The position numbers and the translations under genes were made by a program. The notes under the pieces are model-generated. The model had not been told where the DNA came from. It saw nothing but the letters and a program-made list of their open reading frames with translations, and ran no database searches. Shown in pieces: positions 4,891-7,782 of a stretch of DNA of 7,782 bases (its first letter is position 1; every line of letters starts with the position of its first letter). Source of the DNA: an uncultured Bacilli bacterium (GTDB lineage: Bacteria; Bacillota_I; Bacilli_A; RF39; UBA660); assembly GCA_944333305.1 (NCBI GenBank), contig CALVKV010000064.1, positions 1-7,782 on the forward strand, read 5' to 3'.

Positions 4891-5901
4891 ATGTATACAG
4901 AAGAAAATGCAAGAGGCAGATTTCCATTAAGAGATATTTTATTAAAAGCTATTATAGTTATAATTTTTATAATTTTAATTATTTTTATTGTTACAAGACT
5001 TACTACACCAGATAATAGTAATAATAGTAATAGCGTAAATTCTAATTATGATAAAGTATTTAGCGAAAATCTAGAAGCAATGGAAAATGCTGCCTATAGT
5101 TATTATACAGAAGATAGATTACCAACAGAAGTTGGAGAAGTTAATGAATTAACTTTAAGAGAAATGATAAATTCTAATCTATTAGAAGCATTTACTGATG
5201 CTGATGGTAATTCATGCGATGTTAATGCTAGTTATATTAGATTAACTAAAAATGAAGATGATTATACATTGAGAGTAAATCTTAAATGTAATGAAAAAGA
5301 AGATTATTCACTTACTAAAGTAGGAGAATATGACTACTGTGAGCACGATATTTGTAAAAGAGACAGTAGTAAAGAAAACGAAGAAACAACTGAAGAAGGG
5401 CAAGTGACAGATGAAGTAGACATCACAGAACAAACCGATACCACAACTAATAATACAAATAATGGCGGTGGTAATGTTGGAAATGCTGGCAATGCTAATA
5501 ATAGTACATCTAATAGTAATAATAGTGGCAATGTAGGTGGTAGTAATTCAGGAACATCAAATAACCCACCACAAGTAACAACGATGTATGAATACAGAAA
5601 AGTAACAGATCCAGTTTTATCAGGATGGAGCGCTTGGAGTAGTTGGGATTATAACAATGAAAGATATAGTGCTGTTAAATGTGGTACTACTGATGCTAAT
5701 TGTTTAAGAGAAGTTCAATTATATTCAAGAAGAGAACAAGTAGGAACAAGTAATGGTAGACCAGTTTATGGTACTGTTAATTACTATAGCTATAGAACAA
5801 GAACATTAATTAGTAGTGGTTCTACTGATACAAAATGGAGTACATATAATGATCGAAACTTATTAAGTCAAGGCTATACTTATACAGGAAATACCAGATA
5901 G
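4891..5901 (+). CDS. Single-pass membrane protein with Cys-containing domain, low-complexity linker and WxxW C-terminal module
   Basis: 336 residues. A basic N-terminus precedes one hydrophobic helix (about 18-36), so the body should face outside. Residues 53-158 form a compact domain with ENLEAMENAAYSYY, RLPTE and ELTLREMI, then Cys109, 133, 150 and 155. This arrangement recalls pseudopilin-like exported domains, but the resemblance is weak. Residues 160-228 are an acidic and then Asn/Gly/Ser-rich linker. Residues 233-336 contain WSAWSSW (246-252), two cysteines (264, 271) and the arginine-rich strands REVQLYSRR and YYSYRTRT. This Trp and Arg ladder is reminiscent of thrombospondin type 1 repeats, but their six-cysteine pattern is missing. 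All six cysteines are external and fall in close pairs, so disulfides are plausible. AAGGGGG (4877-4883) supports the start. The function is unknown; a surface or binding role is inference. Confidence 0.8.
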   Translation: MYTEENARGRFPLRDILLKAIIVIIFIILIIFIVTRLTTPDNSNNSNSVNSNYDKVFSENLEAMENAAYSYYTEDRLPTEVGEVNELTLREMINSNLLEAFTDADGNSCDVNASYIRLTKNEDDYTLRVNLKCNEKEDYSLTKVGEYDYCEHDICKRDSSKENEETTEEGQVTDEVDITEQTDTTTNNTNNGGGNVGNAGNANNSTSNSNNSGNVGGSNSGTSNNPPQVTTMYEYRKVTDPVLSGWSAWSSWDYNNERYSAVKCGTTDANCLREVQLYSRREQVGTSNGRPVYGTVNYYSYRTRTLISSGSTDTKWSTYNDRNLLSQGYTYTGNTR

Positions 5902-5912
5902 GAGTGATGGAT

Positions 5913-7640
5913 ATGAATAAAATAGTAGGAATATATCGTTTTAACGAAAAAGATATTGATGGTAATGACATACAAGCATATTGTTATGTAGAAGAAGATA
6001 AAAATGGTAATATACACTATCATTTTACTGATGACTTATCTATAATAAGAAAAATGTTTGTAAGATATGCAGATGATAATGGCTATAAGAAAAGTGATTT
6101 AGATAGTATTCAAGATGGGAAACATTTTGATTTGAATTGTACGTCGGCTCAAGATGTTTTCAACAAAATTAAAGAAGCAAATAAAGAAAGACCTATATCT
6201 ATACAAGACTTTATTATTGGCTTCGCATCTTCACCTTTAAATCCACTTCATATAAAAGATGAGGAAGAAGAACTTGATTTATCTGAAGAAGATGCAGAAG
6301 ATTTAGATGAAGAAGAAGACTTAGATGATGATTATGATAATAGTCTTTTAGACCCAGATGATGCTGAAGACTTTGAAGAAGACGAAGAGCTAGATGACGA
6401 TGGAATTTTAACTGATGATGATTTTGAAGACAAATTATCTGTTCGTGTTCGTAACTTCTTTAGTAAAGCTTTTAATTATGTAAAAGAAAAATGGAACAAA
6501 ATTAATCCAAAAGTTAGAGTTGGTTTTATCGGTATAGGTATGGCAGCCGTAACTATTATTGCTACAAGTTTTGCTATTAATAAATTTAGTGGTCCAACTG
6601 CTACAGGTAGCAAAGTTGCTATTACAGATGATAACGAGAATGATAAAGACAATAATAAGAATAACGATAAAAACAATGATACTAAAACAAATAATAATAA
6701 AAATAAAGATACTGAATCAACAGATGATAAAGACAAAAACGAAGATAAAGAAGAGCAAAATGATACTAAAAAAACTACTAATACAACCAGCACAAGTAAC
6801 TCCAGTTCATCAAATAGTAGCTCACATTCAAGCTCAGGTTCATCATCAAATGGTGGAAGTTCATCAAGCGGTGGCACTTCTGGGGGTAGTTCAAGCAATG
6901 CTACAAAAGAACCAGGAAGTATAAATGATAATGTTCCTATCTTCCAAAATCCTGATGTCTCTTTAGACAATTCAGGTAATAATAGTGGAAATGGAGGAAG
7001 CGGTTCATCTGATGAACAAACTGAAGACCCTTACGAAAACGTTACTGAAGGAGAGCAAGATAACAACATAGGAGAAGGCGAAGAGCCTAGTCAAGATGAA
7101 GATTATAGCGAAGAGATTGATGTTGCTCCCCCAACTGAAGATAAAGATAATGTAGATAAAGATGATGTTGATTTCAATGATGAACTTACAGGTAATGAAG
7201 ATTCTGTAGATGACGATTTAAGTTATGAGACAGATTTACCATTAGACCAAAGTGATTCTGAAGATTATGAAGTAGATTATGTTACTCCAACACCACTTCC
7301 AGATCCTAATGCAACAGCAGAAGCTGGAGATGGTGATTATGTTACAACTGAAGATGAATTTAATAATGTAACAGAGGAAGAAGTTAATACTACAACACCT
7401 ACTACAGAACCAAGTCAAACAGAAGATTATAGTCAAGAATTAGATGTTGTCCCTGTAACTCAAGAATTAGTACAGAGTGAAGCAACATATACACCTTATG
7501 GAGCCGATGCAGTAGAACAAGCTGTTAATGAAATGGCTGAAGGTAATGATGTTAGTCTAGTATTTAATGCTCAAACAGGTGATGTAAGTATTCAGCAAAA
7601 TACAACTACTAATCCACAAACAAATAGTATGACAAAATAG
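5913..7640 (+). CDS. Large single-pass membrane protein with acidic cytoplasmic region and low-complexity external tail
   Basis: 575 residues from ATG 5913. This start is preferred over GTG 5904 and ATG 5907 because AGGAG (5900-5904) then sits eight bases upstream; the other two would overlap it. Residues 1-112 form a small folded domain of no recognised family. Residues 116-173 are almost all Asp and Glu. A basic amphipathic stretch (174-202) leads to one membrane helix at about 203-223. By the positive-inside rule the N-terminus is cytoplasmic and residues 225-575 are outside. The external part is Asn/Lys/Asp-rich (238-290), Ser/Gly-rich (291-329), then acidic and Thr-rich, with a repeated motif EPSQxEDYSxE at 391 and 499. 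A short, more ordered tail follows (520-560). It lies 11 bases after the previous stop, so the two genes are one operon and may act together at the envelope. The only two cysteines are in the N-terminal domain. The topology resembles anti-sigma or cell-division membrane proteins, but there is no motif to assign either. Confidence 0.8.
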   Translation: MNKIVGIYRFNEKDIDGNDIQAYCYVEEDKNGNIHYHFTDDLSIIRKMFVRYADDNGYKKSDLDSIQDGKHFDLNCTSAQDVFNKIKEANKERPISIQDFIIGFASSPLNPLHIKDEEEELDLSEEDAEDLDEEEDLDDDYDNSLLDPDDAEDFEEDEELDDDGILTDDDFEDKLSVRVRNFFSKAFNYVKEKWNKINPKVRVGFIGIGMAAVTIIATSFAINKFSGPTATGSKVAITDDNENDKDNNKNNDKNNDTKTNNNKNKDTESTDDKDKNEDKEEQNDTKKTTNTTSTSNSSSSNSSSHSSSGSSSNGGSSSSGGTSGGSSSNATKEPGSINDNVPIFQNPDVSLDNSGNNSGNGGSGSSDEQTEDPYENVTEGEQDNNIGEGEEPSQDEDYSEEIDVAPPTEDKDNVDKDDVDFNDELTGNEDSVDDDLSYETDLPLDQSDSEDYEVDYVTPTPLPDPNATAEAGDGDYVTTEDEFNNVTEEEVNTTTPTTEPSQTEDYSQELDVVPVTQELVQSEATYTPYGADAVEQAVNEMAEGNDVSLVFNAQTGDVSIQQNTTTNPQTNSMTK

Positions 7641-7658
7641 TTTTACTATTTGTTTTTT
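7618..7658 (+). terminator. Intrinsic terminator of the membrane-protein operon
   Basis: AAACAAATAGTA (7618-7629) is perfectly complementary to TACTATTTGTTT (7644-7655), followed by a T run through 7658. The upstream arm lies in the last codons of the gene and the stop codon is in the loop. A smaller nested hairpin, AAATAGT (7635-7641) with ACTATTT (7645-7651), can compete for the same downstream arm. Confidence 0.75.
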
Positions 7659-7720
7659 ATTTTATATATAGGGTGAGTGTATTTTAAATTTAAAAAATTG
7701 AAAAAAATTGTGATTAATTA

Positions 7721-7772
7721 GTTAAAATGTCTCGTTTTAATTTTCAAAAATAAGTAAAAATGTCCCACTAAA
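7721..7772. repeat. Pair of degenerate direct repeats, possible insertion-sequence end
   Basis: GTTAAAATGTCTCGTTTTA (7721-7739) and GTAAAAATGTCCCACTAAA (7754-7772) agree at 13 of 19 positions, with the core AAAATGTCyC, and are offset by 33 bases. Repeated AAAATGTCCC-type boxes at about three helical turns resemble the multiple transposase-binding sites at ends of IS21-like elements. That family assignment is from memory. No transposase is visible, and any element would lie beyond the right edge. The rest of 7659-7782 has no gene. Confidence 0.4.
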
Positions 7773-7782
7773 TATAAATATA

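Noticed and set aside
5440..5570. Asn/Gly/Ser codon-rich stretch as a variable tandem repeat
   Set aside because: It is low complexity, but no exact repeat unit of constant length can be found, so copy-number slippage is not supported.
5904..5912. GTG 5904 or ATG 5907 as the start of the 575-aa gene
   Set aside because: Both sit on or next to the AGGAG Shine-Dalgarno at 5900-5904; only ATG 5913 has proper spacing.
6476..6970. Minus-strand 164-residue open frame and plus-strand 121-residue frame (6559-6924)
   Set aside because: Both are other-frame readings of the low-complexity Asp/Asn/Ser codons of the 575-aa gene. Their Leu/Val/Ser or Ile/Lys/Gln composition is an artefact, and neither has a ribosome binding site.

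Overview
This is a very A+T-rich window. It looks chromosomal, from a low-GC Gram-positive lineage, most likely one of the small-genome gut Bacilli/Mollicutes-like groups. That placement rests on codon use, purine-rich Shine-Dalgarno sites, Bacillus-type promoters, and a bL33 and EF-P of Firmicutes type. TGG is used for tryptophan and one gene ends in TGA, so the standard bacterial code (11) fits and the Mycoplasma code does not. No RNA gene, CRISPR array or complete mobile element is visible.

Layout: 1-45 is the 3' tail of an unidentified gene. 46-907 is housekeeping: rpmG (ribosomal protein bL33) and efp (elongation factor P), each followed by a hairpin terminator. 908-1122 is an unusual leader: a small ORF with its own ribosome binding site, interrupted by a run of ten G, then a long imperfect palindrome, then a strong intrinsic terminator, all ahead of a 606-aa surface protein (1123-2943). 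2963-3592 (minus strand) is a membrane-anchored protein of unknown function that converges on the surface gene over a shared terminator hairpin. 3698-4844 is a PfkB-family sugar kinase overlapping a small Smr-domain protein. 4891-7640 is a two-gene unit for two large single-pass membrane proteins with low-complexity extracellular regions, driven by a perfect consensus promoter inside the 3' end of the Smr gene. 7618-7658 is its terminator. The last ~120 bases are non-coding and carry two degenerate direct repeats that may be the end of an insertion sequence lying beyond the window.

The most interesting part is the leader at 897-1122. The G10 tract lies inside a translatable small ORF. As written, translation stops at 1007. 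With one more G (or two fewer), the same ORF runs through the 5' arm of the terminator and stops in its loop at 1072-1074. Tract-length slippage could therefore decide whether a ribosome disrupts the terminator and lets polymerase into the surface-protein gene: a phase-variable, translation-coupled attenuator. The geometry is read directly from the sequence. The switching is inference, and a homopolymer sequencing error must be excluded first.
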